A stretch of DNA of 64,000 bases from Parazoarcus communis (lineage in GTDB: Bacteria; Pseudomonadota; Gammaproteobacteria; Burkholderiales; Rhodocyclaceae). This document shows positions 17,766 through 27,493 of the stretch, one piece after another (the stretch's first letter is position 1; the number at the start of each line of letters is the position of its first letter). The position numbers and the translations under genes were made by a program. The notes below the pieces were generated by a model, which saw only the letters and a program-made list of their open reading frames with translations, ran no database searches and was not told the DNA's origin. The stretch lies in contig NZ_CP022188.1 in NCBI RefSeq assembly GCF_003111665.1, positions 124,001 through 188,000 of the forward strand. The letters run 5' to 3'.

Positions 17766-20700
17766 TCATGGTTTGGTCGCTGCGGGTTTGGCCGCGGGCG
17801 TCGAGCGCCCGGGTATCAGGCCACCCACCGGTGAAGCCAGCTTCTCGACCACGGGATCATTCCAGCTGCCGGTAATCGAATAGTCGAAAGCGAAGAGCTT
17901 CTCGATCGGGTCGCTGAGTGCCTTCTGCGCCAGATAGGTCACGACCCCCGCTACCGGATTGATCAGCCCCGCAGCGGCGCCAATGGCAATCGACTCCGAC
18001 AGCGTCGGTTGCACGGTGACCCGCAGATCCTGTGTTTCCTTGTCGATGTCTGCCACACCACGCATCAGCACCCGCGCCGCCGGCCCCCGGATCTCGAGAT
18101 CTTCCGAGTGCATCACCCCGGCAGCGACATCGATGCTACCGGAAATGCGATCAAAGGCGAATCCTTGGGAGAAGACGTCGCGGAAATCGAGCGAGATCCG
18201 CCTTGGCAGCGCCTGCAGACTGAGAATGCCGAGCAGTCGCCCAACGCCGGGCTCGAGCTGGTTGAACTGCCCTTTCTCGGCATCGAGGTCGAGCTTGCCG
18301 TTCAGCGTCGGATAGTCGATGCGGGTCGGCGCCCCCTGCCAGCTCACCTGCCCGCCCAGGGTCGCCCGCCCGCCGCGCACGGCATCGGGGTAACCCAGCG
18401 CCCGGGTAAAGCGCCCGATGTCGGCCGTCTCCAGCACGAAGTCCAGCTGCGTGCGCGCGCTGGAACCGGGCTGCCACAGGCCGTTCCCGCTCAGGCGCCC
18501 ATCGGGATGCACCAGCAGGAAGCGCTCCAACCACCATTGCGCACGCCGGTTGCGTGCAAGCACTTCCAGCCGCCCGAGCTCGATGCCGCCGACTGCGAAC
18601 CGCTCGACCCGGACATCCAGGCCGGGCAGGCTGCGCGGCAAGGTCGTGCGCGTGGCCGCAGCATCTTCCGTGCTCTCGCTGTTGCTGATCGCCAGGCGCC
18701 GGAAACGTGCGGCGAGCGTGCCATCGCCCGCTTTGCGCCAGTCGAAATCGCCCTCGGCTTCAGTGCTGTCGATACGCGCTTTCCAGCCCCCGTCGTCGGC
18801 CACCGCCTTCAGCCTGAGGTTGTTGAGCTGCTGCCCGAAGGCCTCCACCCGGGCCGCCTCAAGGTTCAGCCCGGCCAGCGGAGGCATGTCGCCGGACCCC
18901 GCCGACGCGGAAGCGCCCTCCGCCTCCACATCCGGCTCTTCGCTGTTGCCGAGCGCGCGACGCCACGCGTCCACATCCAGTTGCTCGAGCTTCGCGTTGA
19001 CCTGCACGCCCTTGGCGGCCATCCGCACGGGCTGAAAAACGCCGATGCCGCCGCGGACGATGGCCCCGTCGGAGCCCTGCTCCACTGCAAGCGACAGCCG
19101 GTCGCCCAGACTCGCGCCGAGGGTCGTGACTCCGTCCGTGGGAAACACGATATCAACTGTCAGCGGCCAGCGCTCTACCGCACGTTTGTTGAACGGATAG
19201 GGCAGGCTCGAGCCGATGCCCTCAAGCTCCGAGCGTACCGCAACCTTCGTGGCATCGCGCCCGATGGCAATGTCGGTGAGCCAGGTGCTCGTTCCCGACA
19301 GGTGGTCCAGCGCAGCCCACCCCATTTCGGCCTGCGCGGCACTTGCATTGATACCGCCACGCACCTTGAACTGCACCCGTCCGTCGGGCAGGGTCGCAGC
19401 GCTCAACTGCATGGGCTCGCCAAAAAGACGGGCTCGCGCTTCCGGGATATTGAGCTGCGCTGCGGTGAAGCGCAGGTTGCCGGCGGCCTCTTCCATCGGC
19501 GGCAAGCCCTTCACCACCCACAGGCGATTGCCACTGAAACGGTAGTCACCGGTCACCGCGGTATCGACCACGTGACGCAGGGGCATCACCAGCTTGAGGC
19601 TGAGGCTGCCGTTGCCCTCCGCACGCATGTGGTCGGTGAAGCCATCGATCTGCTTACGCACCGGGCTCTCGCTCACGAAGCGCAGAAAATCGGCCGTCAT
19701 GCCATTTGCGCGACCGGTCAGCGTCATGGTTTCACTCGGCATCACGTCCAGATCGGGCACGTTCGCCACCACATTGCTCAGCCTGACCCCGAAAATCTGA
19801 CCACGCGAGGCTTCGATGCTCATCCCCGGCCCTTCGAACCGCACCTCGCCGTCAATGCCTTCGATCGGCGGCCAGTCGGGCGCGTATTCGAGTCGCCCGT
19901 CAGCCACCTTGATGGAGACCAGAAACTGCCCCTGCCCATCGCGGAAGGGAAACTCATCCAGACGTCCCTTCAGCCGCAGCCTCGCATCGGGCACGGTGGC
20001 ACGCTTGATCGCAGTGCGCACCCATTCGTGGGTGTCGTGGTTGATCACCAGGGGCAGGTAGCGCCACACGGTCGTGCCGTCAGCCCGCGTGAGCCGCGCG
20101 GAGAGGTCGATCTCGCCCGCACCGCCGGGCTCCACCCAGTAGCGCCCGGCAGCGCTGCCCTCCGCATCCTGATTGTTGAAACTTGCCGAATCCAGCGCAA
20201 TCTCGAGCCGCCCGTCACGCCGGGCCCAGCCCCCGTCCGCTCTGAAGGTGGAAAACACCAGGCGCGGATTGACGAACACCTCGGGCAGATCGACATGCGT
20301 GTCGCGACCGGCCAGCAGAAAGCGTCCCGACTGTTCGGTGCCTTCCAGCTCCCCGGACAGGCCGCCCACGCCGGGCAATGATTCACGCGCTGCGAGCCCC
20401 ATGTCCTCGAAGCGGGCCGAAAGCGTCCATGACTGCGGGCTATCGGCACTGCCTTTCCAATCGAGCTTCAGCGCCGTGACCTGCCCGCGCGGATCGAAGG
20501 CTGCCAGACGCTCACGCACGCTGTCACCCAGCGGCAAATGCGCGGCAAGCCGGGCCAGAACAGCGAAATCAAGCGCATTGGCGCTCACCGCACCATCGCC
20601 TGCCCGGGTCCCTTCAGGGTGTTGCACGCGAAGCCGAAAATCGGTCGGCGCCATCTCCACCCCATCGCCGGTGGCAAGGGCAAGCCCACGCGACTCGATC

Positions 20701-21671
20701 TCGAATCCGCTCGCCCAGCGGCGAGCAGAGAGGCGTCCGCTCAGCTGGGCCAGTTGCAGCTCAGGCAAGGCGGGCGCGAGGCGCATCGCAGCTGCGCTGA
20801 GTGCCACATCCGCATTCATCGCCGTAGCGGCCTCGCCGTCGAAATCGACCCACAGGCGCAAGCCACCTTGCCCACTGAGTTCGACCGGATAGTCCACCCA
20901 GGGCGTCCATCCACCGAGATCTGCACGTTCTAGATCGACATACAGCCGCCCAACCGTCGCCGTCAGATCCGCGGCGGAGAAACGCGTCAGCTCGCCGCGC
21001 ACATCCAGCGCAGACGCCAGCGCATGCGGAGGCTGCGCATGGAGTGCAAAGCGCTGCTTGCGAAAGCCTTTCTCGAACGTGAACTCGACGTCCTCAAGTT
21101 GCAGCTCGGGCGCCTCGCGCAGCAAATCGGTCCACGACAGCCGCGCCTTGCGCACGACCACCTTGCGCTGGGCAAGCAACCAGTCGAGGAAGCTGCCGTC
21201 GCCGCCCTCGCCCTCGATCTGCAGCCCGGCGATGACGACGCGGCCATCGGCATTGCGCCGGGCCTCGATCGAGGGCCCCACGATTTCAAGGCGATGGAAG
21301 TAGGGACGCAGGCGCAGCAGCGAGGACCACGACAGGGTCGCATCCACCTGCTCGAGCCGCAGGGCCGGACGCCCTTCCGCATCACTCACCGACAGCCCGG
21401 CAAGATGCAGGCGCGGGCGCAGGCCGGACCAGTCCGCGTTCAGTCCCTCAATGCTGACCGGCAGGCCACTGACGCGCGAAAGTTCGGCTGCGATCTCGGT
21501 CCGATACGCGCCCACCTGGGGCACTACCACCCAGCGCAGCGCCAGAAACAGTCCGCCGAACAGAAACCATGCCAGCAACAAGGCCACGCCAAGCCTGCGC
21601 GGAAGACGGCTGCGAGCCCGCACGCCCTCGGCTGCGGGGGGTGAATCGGGGGGAAGCGGGTTCGTGCTCAT
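17766..21671 (-). CDS. yhdP: YhdP-family AsmA-like protein (predicted phospholipid transport to the outer membrane)
   Basis: Very large envelope protein (about 1,300 residues), anchored by one N-terminal helix (LGVALLLAWFLFGGLFLALRWVV), then a long periplasmic beta-rich groove of the AsmA/VPS13-like type and a C-terminal AsmA_2-like part (LRVTVQPTLSESIAIGAAAG...). E. coli YhdP, TamB and YdbH together move phospholipids between membranes. Start is uncertain: the frame is open to 21722, but MSTNPLPP at 21671 is a plausible start; neither has a strong ribosome site. Divergent from glnE. Confidence 0.87.
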   Translation of the reverse strand: MSTNPLPPDSPPAAEGVRARSRLPRRLGVALLLAWFLFGGLFLALRWVVVPQVGAYRTEIAAELSRVSGLPVSIEGLNADWSGLRPRLHLAGLSVSDAEGRPALRLEQVDATLSWSSLLRLRPYFHRLEIVGPSIEARRNADGRVVIAGLQIEGEGGDGSFLDWLLAQRKVVVRKARLSWTDLLREAPELQLEDVEFTFEKGFRKQRFALHAQPPHALASALDVRGELTRFSAADLTATVGRLYVDLERADLGGWTPWVDYPVELSGQGGLRLWVDFDGEAATAMNADVALSAAAMRLAPALPELQLAQLSGRLSARRWASGFEIESRGLALATGDGVEMAPTDFRLRVQHPEGTRAGDGAVSANALDFAVLARLAAHLPLGDSVRERLAAFDPRGQVTALKLDWKGSADSPQSWTLSARFEDMGLAARESLPGVGGLSGELEGTEQSGRFLLAGRDTHVDLPEVFVNPRLVFSTFRADGGWARRDGRLEIALDSASFNNQDAEGSAAGRYWVEPGGAGEIDLSARLTRADGTTVWRYLPLVINHDTHEWVRTAIKRATVPDARLRLKGRLDEFPFRDGQGQFLVSIKVADGRLEYAPDWPPIEGIDGEVRFEGPGMSIEASRGQIFGVRLSNVVANVPDLDVMPSETMTLTGRANGMTADFLRFVSESPVRKQIDGFTDHMRAEGNGSLSLKLVMPLRHVVDTAVTGDYRFSGNRLWVVKGLPPMEEAAGNLRFTAAQLNIPEARARLFGEPMQLSAATLPDGRVQFKVRGGINASAAQAEMGWAALDHLSGTSTWLTDIAIGRDATKVAVRSELEGIGSSLPYPFNKRAVERWPLTVDIVFPTDGVTTLGASLGDRLSLAVEQGSDGAIVRGGIGVFQPVRMAAKGVQVNAKLEQLDVDAWRRALGNSEEPDVEAEGASASAGSGDMPPLAGLNLEAARVEAFGQQLNNLRLKAVADDGGWKARIDSTEAEGDFDWRKAGDGTLAARFRRLAISNSESTEDAAATRTTLPRSLPGLDVRVERFAVGGIELGRLEVLARNRRAQWWLERFLLVHPDGRLSGNGLWQPGSSARTQLDFVLETADIGRFTRALGYPDAVRGGRATLGGQVSWQGAPTRIDYPTLNGKLDLDAEKGQFNQLEPGVGRLLGILSLQALPRRISLDFRDVFSQGFAFDRISGSIDVAAGVMHSEDLEIRGPAARVLMRGVADIDKETQDLRVTVQPTLSESIAIGAAAGLINPVAGVVTYLAQKALSDPIEKLFAFDYSITGSWNDPVVEKLASPVGGLIPGRSTPAAKPAATKP

Positions 21672-21824
21672 GTGCATGGGACCGGCACGGCGTCCGGAAA
21701 CTCCCTTGAGATCAGACGACATCGGGTGGCTTGGCTACAATCACGTCCTAGAGCCTTGCCCTTGCTGCTAGCACCACCGGACAGGAAGGCGCGAATTCTA
21801 CCAATGTTCCGGAGCGCTTCACCC

Positions 21825-24509
21825 ATGTCACTCGAATCTGCCATGTTGCCAGATGTAATCCGTCACGCGGCCGGCCTGTCGCGCTTTCTGCAGCGCATGC
21901 TCGATAGCCGCCCCTGGCTTGCAGAAAGCCTGACGGCCAGCGTCGACCGCGCGATCGGGGGCGACGACATGCGCGCGTTCATCGACGCCCGCGGCGCCGA
22001 TGAAGCGCAGCTGCGCCCGACCCTGCGTCATCTGCGCACCTGGGTGATCTGCCACCTCATCGTGCGCGACCTCGGCGGCCGGGCCGATCTGCCCGAAGTC
22101 ACGGAAACCATGACGGTGCTTGCGGAAGTCGCCGTTCGCCATGCACACGACGTGCTGCGCGAACCACTTGTGCAGCGCTACGGTCAGCCCCTGTCGCCCT
22201 CGGGCTGGGAGCAGGAGCTGCTGGTCATCGGCATGGGCAAACTCGGCGGGCGCGAGCTCAACGTGTCCTCCGACATCGACCTCATCTTCACCTACCCGGA
22301 AGACGGTGACACCGGCGGCAAGAAGGTCATCAGCAACTTCGAATTCTTCGAGCGCCTCGGCAAGCAGCTGATTCAGGCGCTGGCCGACGTCACCGAGCAC
22401 GGCCAGGTCTTCCGGGTCGACATGCGCCTGCGCCCGAACGGCGACTCCGGTCCGCTGGTGGCGAGCTTCGACATGCTGGAAAGCTATTTCATTACCCAGG
22501 GGCGTGAATGGGAGCGCTATGCCTGGATCAAGGCCAGGGTGCTGACGGGCGAGCGCTGGACCGAACTCGAACAGATCTCGCGCCCCTTTGTTTTTCGCAA
22601 GTACCTGGATTTCGGCTCGATCAACGCCATGCGCGAACTGCATGCGCAGATCCGGCGCGAGGTTGCCCGGCGTGATCGCGCACAGAACATCAAGCTCGGC
22701 CCCGGCGGCATCCGCGAGATCGAGTTCATCGCCCAGGTATTCCAGCTGATTCGTGGCGGTCGCGACACCGGCCTCCAGGTCCGCCCCACGCTCAAGGTGC
22801 TGGCCGGGTTGGCCGAGCGCGGCATCCTCGCCGGTGACACGGTGAGTGCGCTGAGTGAAGCCTATGTCTTCCTGCGGCGTCTGGAACACCGCCTGCAGTA
22901 TCTGGACGACGCCCAAACCCACGACCTGCCGCAGAGCGACGCCGACTGCGCACTCATCGCCCGTGCGATGGATTTCGACGACTACGCGGGGATGTGCGCG
23001 GTACTCGAAAAGCACCGCAACAGTGTCAGCCACCACTTCGACGCAGTGTTTGCCGACCCCAACGAGGAAGACCATTCACTGGATTCGATATGGTCGGGCG
23101 CCGAGGACGTCGAACTGACCACGCCGGTGTTGGCCGCCCTTGGCTACCATGATGCGGAAAAGGCCGCTGCGCGGCTTGCCGCCATCCGCAGCAGCGCGCG
23201 CTACATTCAACTGACAAACAAGATCCGTGGTCGTCTCGACGCACTCATGCCTCGGGTCATCGAGGCTGCTGCGGCCACGCAGGGTGCCGATGAAACCCTG
23301 TCACGCGGCCTGGACCTGCTCGAAGGCATCAGCCGCCGCGGCGCCTACCTCGCGCTGCTGCAACAGTATCCGCAGGCGCTGCGCAGGGTCGTCGACCTCA
23401 TCGGCGCATCGCGCTGGGCCGCACAATATCTCGGCCGCCATCCAATCCTGCTCGACGAACTGCTCGACGACCGCAACCTGGAAGCCGTGCCCGACTGGGC
23501 GAGCTTCCGGGCCGAACTCGAAGCCCAGCTCGATGCCATCGAGCCGGACATGGAACGTCAGATGGACCTGATGCGTGAGCAGCATCACGCCCAGTCGTTT
23601 CGCTTGCTGACCCAGGACATCGCGGGCCTGCTTTCGGTGGAAAAGCTTGCCGACCACCTGTCTGCACTGGCCGACACCATGGTCGAACTTACGATTCCCC
23701 TGTGCTGGCGCAAGATCAAGATCCGCCACCGGGAGTCCCCCGCCTTCGCCGTCATCAGCTACGGCAAGCTGGGCGGCAAGGAACTCGGCTACGCGTCGGA
23801 CCTCGACATCATCTTCCTCTACGATGACGAAGCGCCCGAAGCGGCCGAGGTCTATACCCGCCTCGCCCAACGCACAAACACCTGGCTCTCGAGCCAGACG
23901 GCGGCAGGCAAACTGTTCGAGACCGATCTTCGCCTGCGGCCCAACGGTGACTCCGGCCTGATCGCGTGCTCGCTCGAGGCCTTCCGCAAGTATCAGCTCG
24001 AGTCCGCCTGGGTGTGGGAGCACCAGGCGCTCACCCGTGCCCGCTTCACCGCGGGGGATCCGGAACTCGGCGCCGCGTTCGAACGCATCCGCTGCGAAGT
24101 GCTGCGCATGCCGCGCGATGTCGAGAAGCTGCGCGCCGACGTGCTCGAGATGCGCGAGAAGATGCGTAGCGCCCACAGTGACAAGAGCAGCCAGTTCGAC
24201 CTCAAGCACGACCACGGCGGCCTCATCGATGTCGAGTTCCTGATTCAGTATCTGGTGCTGGGCTACGCCCAGACCTATCCGGAGCTGACCGGCAACCTGG
24301 GCAACATCGCGCTGCTGCGCATGGCCGGTGAGCTCGGCCTCATCCCCACCGACCTCGCTGGCGCCTGCGGCGACAGCTATCGCAGCCTGCGCCACCTGCA
24401 GCACCGTCAGCGCCTCAACGACCTCGCATCCCGCGTGTCGCTGCAGGAGGCAGAGTCCGCACGCACCCCCGTGATCGCGCTCTGGCAGAAGGTATTCGGC
24501 GCCACATGA
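21825..24509 (+). CDS. glnE: glutamine synthetase adenylyltransferase/deadenylyltransferase
   Basis: Adds AMP to, or removes it from, glutamine synthetase in response to PII state and glutamine. The 894 residues show the two nucleotidyltransferase halves: GMGKLGGRELNVSSDIDLIF in the N-terminal (deadenylylase) half and SYGKLGGKELGYASDLDIIF in the C-terminal (adenylylase) half, each with its G-S-D-x-D type acidic pair, and LRLRPNGDSG in both. I chose ATG 21825 (MSLESAML), about 10 bases after a GGAG; the frame is open upstream but lacks family similarity. Next in line, 107 bp away, is the CYTH-CHAD gene. Confidence 0.95.
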   Translation: MSLESAMLPDVIRHAAGLSRFLQRMLDSRPWLAESLTASVDRAIGGDDMRAFIDARGADEAQLRPTLRHLRTWVICHLIVRDLGGRADLPEVTETMTVLAEVAVRHAHDVLREPLVQRYGQPLSPSGWEQELLVIGMGKLGGRELNVSSDIDLIFTYPEDGDTGGKKVISNFEFFERLGKQLIQALADVTEHGQVFRVDMRLRPNGDSGPLVASFDMLESYFITQGREWERYAWIKARVLTGERWTELEQISRPFVFRKYLDFGSINAMRELHAQIRREVARRDRAQNIKLGPGGIREIEFIAQVFQLIRGGRDTGLQVRPTLKVLAGLAERGILAGDTVSALSEAYVFLRRLEHRLQYLDDAQTHDLPQSDADCALIARAMDFDDYAGMCAVLEKHRNSVSHHFDAVFADPNEEDHSLDSIWSGAEDVELTTPVLAALGYHDAEKAAARLAAIRSSARYIQLTNKIRGRLDALMPRVIEAAAATQGADETLSRGLDLLEGISRRGAYLALLQQYPQALRRVVDLIGASRWAAQYLGRHPILLDELLDDRNLEAVPDWASFRAELEAQLDAIEPDMERQMDLMREQHHAQSFRLLTQDIAGLLSVEKLADHLSALADTMVELTIPLCWRKIKIRHRESPAFAVISYGKLGGKELGYASDLDIIFLYDDEAPEAAEVYTRLAQRTNTWLSSQTAAGKLFETDLRLRPNGDSGLIACSLEAFRKYQLESAWVWEHQALTRARFTAGDPELGAAFERIRCEVLRMPRDVEKLRADVLEMREKMRSAHSDKSSQFDLKHDHGGLIDVEFLIQYLVLGYAQTYPELTGNLGNIALLRMAGELGLIPTDLAGACGDSYRSLRHLQHRQRLNDLASRVSLQEAESARTPVIALWQKVFGAT

Positions 24510-24615
24510 ATCCCGGGGCTGTCATGGAAATGAACATGACGCCCATTTTTAGGGCAGATAGAATGCCTTCATATCAATTTCGAGGATGCTCGCCTGTCGC
24601 GGCGGCATCGCCCCG

Positions 24616-26124
24616 ATGAGCCAGGAAATCGAACTCAAGCTGAGCCTGCCAAGCCGCTCGCTACCCGCGCTGCGCCGCCACCCCCTGGTTGCCGGTGCGC
24701 CACGGGAAGGCAAGACGTGCACGCTGGACAATACGTACTACGACACCCCAGAGCTCGCCCTCAAGGCGCGCAAGGTGGCCGTGCGCACCCGCCATCAGGG
24801 CCGGCAGTGGCTGCAGACGGTGAAGTGTGCGGCGGTGTCGACCGGTGGGCTTTCGCAGCGCCCGGAATGGGAGCAGCCCTACACCGACCGCTTCGATTTT
24901 TCCGCCATCGACGTGCCCGATGTCGCAAAGCTGCTCTCGCGGCACAAGGACGAACTGGTTCCGGTGTTCACCACCCGCTTTCGCCGCGAAACACGGCGCT
25001 ACAGCCCGCGCGAAGGCGTCTGCATTCTTCTCATGATAGACACCGGCAGCGTCGAGGCGGTCAGCCGCAGCGCACCGATCTGCGAACTCGAACTCGAGCT
25101 GGTGGAAGGCAAGCCGCTCGACCTGCTCGAACTGGCGTGCGAACTCGCCCGGACCCTGCCGCTGATGCCGGGCGACGTGTCGAAGGCGCAGCGCGGATAC
25201 CAGCTTTTCCTCGACCTGCCTGCGCGTCCGACCAAGGCAGAAGCCATCGAGCTCTCCCCCGACGACACCGTCATCGAAGCCTTTCGCCAGCACGCCTTCG
25301 CTTGCATCCGCCAATGGCAAGCCAATGCATCGGCGATCAACGAAGGCCACGACGGCCCCGAGTTCATCCATCAACTGCGTGTCTCGCTGCGACGGCTGCG
25401 CTCACTGATCAAGCTGTTCGCCCCCGCCCTGCCCACCGAGTTTGTCATCGAATGGAATGATCGCCTGCGCGAGAACGCAAACCGGTTTGGCGACACGCGT
25501 GACCTCGACGTACTCCACGCCGAGTTGCTCACACCCGTGGTCGCCGAAGGGCTCGCCGACGGCGCTGAAAGCGGCCTGCCGCCGCTGCTGAAGCTCATCG
25601 AAACCGCACGCCAGCAGGCACGCAAGGATGCCTTGCACAACATTACGCACTCCGCGCAAGGGCGGCTCGTACTCGAGCTCAACGCAGCACTGCAGGGGCT
25701 CCCGGTCAGCAACCTGATTGCCGCGGTCGACCTCAGGACCTTCGCCCGCCTTCAGCTCGATCGACTGCGCAAGCGCGCACGGCGCCGCTACGAAGCCTCG
25801 GTCACCCTCGTTCCCACTCAGCTCCACACCTTGCGCATCGCAATGAAGCAGCTGCGTTACGGGCTTGAGTTCTTCGGCTCGCTTCTCCCCGCGCGCGCAG
25901 TCGAGCGCTATCTGACAGGCATCACCGAAGCGCAGGGCACACTCGGTTTCCTGAACGACGTCGACGTCGCCCGCGGCCGGCTCAACGCCTGGGCCGGCAA
26001 GCGCAGCGACCTGCTGGCCGCGGCTTCATTCATCATCGGCTGGCACGGACCGCGCTATGCGCGACTGCGACGCCGGGTGCTGCAGGAGGTCGAACCCCTG
26101 CTGTGGGGAAAAACACCTTGGTGA
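24616..26124 (+). CDS. CYTH-CHAD domain protein (predicted inorganic triphosphatase)
   Basis: The N-terminal CYTH domain (about 1-205) begins MSQEIELKL with the E-x-E-x-K triphosphate-binding signature and has the tunnel-forming basic/acidic strands (AVRTRHQGRQWLQTVK, CELELELVEG). The C-terminal CHAD domain (about 230-500) is helical with conserved His/Arg/Lys (EFIHQLRVSLRRLRSLIKLF). E. coli YgiF of this layout hydrolyses inorganic triphosphate; CHAD domains bind polyphosphate. Start at 24616 fits YgiF; no clear ribosome site. Placed between glnE and sixA. Confidence 0.88.
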   Translation: MSQEIELKLSLPSRSLPALRRHPLVAGAPREGKTCTLDNTYYDTPELALKARKVAVRTRHQGRQWLQTVKCAAVSTGGLSQRPEWEQPYTDRFDFSAIDVPDVAKLLSRHKDELVPVFTTRFRRETRRYSPREGVCILLMIDTGSVEAVSRSAPICELELELVEGKPLDLLELACELARTLPLMPGDVSKAQRGYQLFLDLPARPTKAEAIELSPDDTVIEAFRQHAFACIRQWQANASAINEGHDGPEFIHQLRVSLRRLRSLIKLFAPALPTEFVIEWNDRLRENANRFGDTRDLDVLHAELLTPVVAEGLADGAESGLPPLLKLIETARQQARKDALHNITHSAQGRLVLELNAALQGLPVSNLIAAVDLRTFARLQLDRLRKRARRRYEASVTLVPTQLHTLRIAMKQLRYGLEFFGSLLPARAVERYLTGITEAQGTLGFLNDVDVARGRLNAWAGKRSDLLAAASFIIGWHGPRYARLRRRVLQEVEPLLWGKTPW

Positions 26125-26202
26125 ACCCCTGAAGTCTGCGACTGTCATACCCGTGCAAGACGTGCCGGTTACGCTATCGGCCCTGACAAGACGGAGCATG
26201 AA

Positions 26203-26655
26203 ATGGACTTGCTGCTGTGGCGCCACGCTGAAGCGGTGGACGGAACGCCCGATCACACTCGCGAACTCACCGATCGCGGACTGAAGCAGGCTCGCCGGGT
26301 GGCGGGCTGGATCGACGGGCATCGCCCCAAGCGTCTCAGAGTTCTGGCAAGTCCGACCGTGCGTACGCGGCAGACAGCAAGTGCATTCACCGACGACTTC
26401 GAGGTCATTCCTGCGCTTGGACCCGATGCAGGTGTATCCGACATGCTGGCAGCGTCCGGCTGGCCCGACGCCAGCGGTGCCACCCTGATCGTTGGCCACC
26501 AGCCCGGACTCGGTCGCCTGGCAGCGCTGCTGCTATCCGGTGTGGAGGCCGACTGGACGATCAAGAAAGGCGCGCTGTGGTGGTTCACCAACCGGGTCCG
26601 CGACAACGAAACCCAGACTGTCCTGCGCGCGGTCATTCCCGCAGACTTCGCCTGA
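26203..26655 (+). CDS. sixA: phosphohistidine phosphatase SixA
   Basis: Histidine-phosphatase superfamily enzyme of 150 residues with the catalytic RHAEAVDG (RHG-type, His8) near the start, a second Arg in ASPTVRTRQTA and the distal His in VGHQPGLGRL. E. coli SixA dephosphorylates the nitrogen-PTS protein NPr and was first described on ArcB Hpt domains. A GGAG lies six bases before ATG 26203. The gene sits just after the CHAD gene, a frequent pairing whose meaning is not known. Confidence 0.9.
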   Translation: MDLLLWRHAEAVDGTPDHTRELTDRGLKQARRVAGWIDGHRPKRLRVLASPTVRTRQTASAFTDDFEVIPALGPDAGVSDMLAASGWPDASGATLIVGHQPGLGRLAALLLSGVEADWTIKKGALWWFTNRVRDNETQTVLRAVIPADFA

Positions 26656-26848
26656 GCACGGGAGTCATTCCCGCAGCCACTTCCATGGCTCGACCACGCC
26701 GGGGAATTTTCGCAGGCCTGACTTGTCTTTAGGTTAATCTGGCACACTACAAGGCGATCGCGACATCGGATTGTCTTCGCGGTTTCGCGGGTGCATTCAA
26801 GCGCCAGCCAACATTGCGTAAGATAGGGTCTTTCCTGCGAAGCGGATC

Positions 26849-27400
26849 ATGCTGAAACGTATTCTGCCCACCCATGACAGCATCAAGAAAAGTCGCCTGC
26901 TGAGCTGGCTCGGGCCTCGTATTCACGACCCCTCGCTGTGGCACATCAACCGCAGGGCCGTTGCGCGCGGCGTTGCCATTGGCGCCTTTTTCGGTCTGAT
27001 GGTGCCCGTGGCCCAGATTCCGGCCGCTGCAATCGCCTCGCTCTTCCTGCGCGGGAACCTGTGGATTGCGGCCGTATCGACCCTGGTCAGCAATCCATTC
27101 ACCTACGCGCCGATCTACTACTTTGCCTACCGACTGGGCGCGAGCCTGATCGGCGCCCCGCTCCCGCAGCATGCGGCGGAGCTGAGCCACGACGCCGTTT
27201 CCCAGGCCTGGATCGGCCAGATTGCAGATCTATGGACCTGGCTTTCGGGCATTGGCCAGCCGCTGGTGCTGGGCATGTTGCTGATGGCGCTCAGCGGCGC
27301 CACCATCGGCTACTGGGGTGCGAGACTGTTCTGGCGCTACAAGGTCATTTCCAAGCGCCGCCGCCTGCTTCATGCACGCGTCCTGCGCCAGGCTCACTAA
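26849..27400 (+). CDS. DUF2062 membrane protein
   Basis: 183-residue inner-membrane protein with the DUF2062 pattern: an N-terminal amphipathic part (HDPSLWHINRRAVARGVAIG), hydrophobic segments GAFFGLMVPVAQIPAAAIAS and NPFTYAPIYYFAYRLGAS, then a third near LVLGMLLMALSGATIGYWG and a basic tail. The NPFT motif is typical of the family. Function unknown. Confidence 0.8.
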   Translation: MLKRILPTHDSIKKSRLLSWLGPRIHDPSLWHINRRAVARGVAIGAFFGLMVPVAQIPAAAIASLFLRGNLWIAAVSTLVSNPFTYAPIYYFAYRLGASLIGAPLPQHAAELSHDAVSQAWIGQIADLWTWLSGIGQPLVLGMLLMALSGATIGYWGARLFWRYKVISKRRRLLHARVLRQAH

Positions 27401-27493
27401 GGCCTCACTACCCAGCGCATCGTGCTTTTTTGCAGTGCATGATCAGCGTATGCTGGCTGCTCCGGCCCCCAAACCATACCTATCGTCCCAGTC

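Noticed and set aside
18009..20381. 790-codon plus-strand open frame inside yhdP
   Set aside because: yhdP has the membrane anchor and AsmA pattern; the plus frame has His/Arg/Pro-rich composition and no motif.
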